The translations under genes and the position numbers were made by a program. A stretch of 5,710 nt of DNA from Deltaproteobacteria bacterium (GTDB lineage Bacteria > Desulfobacterota > Desulfobacteria > Desulfobacterales > JAFDDL01): NCBI GenBank assembly GCA_019310865.1, contig JAFDDL010000268.1, positions 1 to 5,710 on the forward strand. Direction: 5' to 3'. Position 1 is the first letter of the stretch. Each line of letters starts with the position of its first letter. Under the pieces are notes generated by a model that was not told where the DNA came from, did not search any database, and saw only the letters and a list, made by a program, of their open reading frames with translations. Below are positions 4,735 to 5,710 of this stretch, piece after piece.

Positions 4735-5405
4735 TTCCACAGATCGATGTCGATGAGACCCAGCTTTGCGGCATAGCGGGTCACTTCAAGGGAGCTGCGC
4801 AGGTCAAGCTTGCGCATGATGCTCGATCGGTGGTTTTCAACTGTTTTGGGGCTGATGAAAAGTCTTTGACTGATTTGATGGTTTGAAACCCCTTCGGCGA
4901 CCAGTACCATTATTTCCTGCTCCCGGGGAGTCAGCGAGTTATAGGCATCATCGGTGATGATGAGCTCTTTATCCTGTATCCCCACAAGCTTTCTAACGAC
5001 CTCCTTGGAGACATGAGAATCCATATAATAGTCGCCTTTTAAAACGGTATCAATTGCTTGCAACAGTTTTTCAGAGGCGGATTCCTTGACGACATATCCC
5101 CTCGCCCCGGCCTGGAAGCCTTTGACGATATAATCGACCTTGGAATGCATACTGACGATCACAATACGCATCTTAGACGATACTTTCAGTAGTTTCGGAG
5201 TCAGTTCGATGCCGCTTTGATCCGGTAAGGAAATATCCACCAGGGCCAGATCAGGGCCGAGCTTTTGGGCCATTCGAAGGGCTTCACGCCCATCGCCTGC
5301 CTCACCGACCACATCATAACTGCCGATACGTGCAATAATGGCCTTGAGTCCCTCCCGAAAAAGGGGATGATCATCAACAATCAAGATTTTTTTATGTTGC
5401 GCCAT
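4728..5405 (-). CDS. NarL/LuxR-family two-component response regulator
   Basis: A 225-aa protein, the normal length for NarL-type regulators. The receiver domain spans about residues 5-122: acidic pair D11-D12, phosphoacceptor Asp57 in LALVDISLPD, Ser85 in VIVSMHS, and Lys107 in YVVKES. A linker leads to a LuxR-type helix-turn-helix (about 158-213) with LTPREQEIMVLVAEG, SNHQISQRLFISPKTVENHR and IMRKLDLRS. Phosphorylated by its kinase it should dimerise and bind DNA to control transcription. All phosphorylation residues are intact. The start is supported by AAGGGA about six bases upstream and by the 14-bp overlap with the end of the upstream kinase gene, which suggests translational coupling. 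The regulated genes cannot be told from the window; the promoter of the downstream 98-aa gene, with its inverted repeat, is one candidate. No specific gene name is warranted. Confidence 0.95.
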   Translation of the reverse strand: MAQHKKILIVDDHPLFREGLKAIIARIGSYDVVGEAGDGREALRMAQKLGPDLALVDISLPDQSGIELTPKLLKVSSKMRIVIVSMHSKVDYIVKGFQAGARGYVVKESASEKLLQAIDTVLKGDYYMDSHVSKEVVRKLVGIQDKELIITDDAYNSLTPREQEIMVLVAEGVSNHQISQRLFISPKTVENHRSSIMRKLDLRSSLEVTRYAAKLGLIDIDLWKE

Positions 5406-5710
5406 GTTGGTCCCTTTTTTGTGGAATTTTTATCAAAATGATCGTTCCTTTCGAGGGGAGTGACTTGAGGGTCATTTTCCCGCCGAGCAGGCCGGTTCTT
5501 TCCCCCATACTCTGGATTCCCATCCGTTTCTCATTTGCTGCGGCTTCCAATCGACGCGCCACATCAAACCCCCGGCCATTATCTTCGATGCGAAGAGTGA
5601 TGTTCGGAGAAGCTGCGATCAATTTAACGAACGCATCAGCAGCCCCAGCATGCTTTCGGATGTTGTTCAGGCCTTCTTGAACCAAACGATACAAATTGAT
5701 CTCGGTTTCA
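5392..5710 (-). CDS. Histidine kinase, C-terminal ATPase domain (NarX/DegS type; 5' part outside window)
   Basis: Only the last ~105 residues are present; the frame is open through the window edge (first full codon at 5709). The visible part is the HATPase domain: the N box ETEINLYRLVQEGLNNIRKH, the G1 motif IEDNGRGFD, and the final lobe MGIQSMGERTGLLGGKM followed by SLPSKGTIILIKIP. ETEINLYR with LNNIRKHA is characteristic of kinases with a HisKA_3 dimerisation domain, the standard partners of NarL/LuxR regulators. The sensing and phosphoacceptor His regions are outside the window, so signal and membrane location are unknown. The gene ends inside the start of the regulator gene, sharing ATGGCGCAACATAA in different frames. 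An internal TTG at 5694 could be mistaken for a start but lies within the N box. Confidence 0.93.
   Translation of the reverse strand, partial: ETEINLYRLVQEGLNNIRKHAGAADAFVKLIAASPNITLRIEDNGRGFDVARRLEAAANEKRMGIQSMGERTGLLGGKMTLKSLPSKGTIILIKIPQKRDQHGAT

Overview
The window looks like an ordinary chromosomal stretch of a mid-GC Gram-negative bacterium. The mix of an imidazolonepropionase-like amidohydrolase, an M32 carboxypeptidase, tiny Cys-rich proteins and GGGGACGTTC-ended palindromes suggests Desulfobacterota (a Desulfosarcina- or Desulfobacter-like sulfate reducer). That placement is an inference from style, not from a marker gene.

Left block, plus strand (1-3116): the C-terminal part of a metal-dependent amidohydrolase resembling Xaa-Pro dipeptidases, cut by the window edge; a terminator-like hairpin; a 13-bp tandem repeat (three copies); a 146-aa four-helix membrane protein of unknown function; and a full-length M32 (Taq-type) metallocarboxypeptidase. 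The two enzymes could work together in breaking down small peptides, but the repeat-bearing gap after the first gene suggests that the membrane protein and carboxypeptidase form their own unit.

Middle block (3125-4197): two long, near-perfect palindromes with the same ends (GGGGACGTTC / GAACGTCCCC) but different cores. They bracket four very small genes, all on the minus strand. In order of transcription these are a 64-aa basic protein, a 56-aa Cys-rich protein, a roughly 64-aa protein and an 80-aa double zinc-ribbon protein. The last gene runs into the left palindrome, which supplies its final codons and stop. This cassette is the least explained and most interesting part of the window.

Right block, minus strand (4241-5710): a NarX/DegS-type histidine kinase (C-terminal end only) overlaps a NarL/LuxR-type response regulator by 14 bp. 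Downstream, behind its own sigma70-like promoter, lies a 98-aa helical, phasin-like protein. No tRNA, rRNA, CRISPR array, transposase or integrase is visible. No stretch longer than 300 bases lacks a gene.
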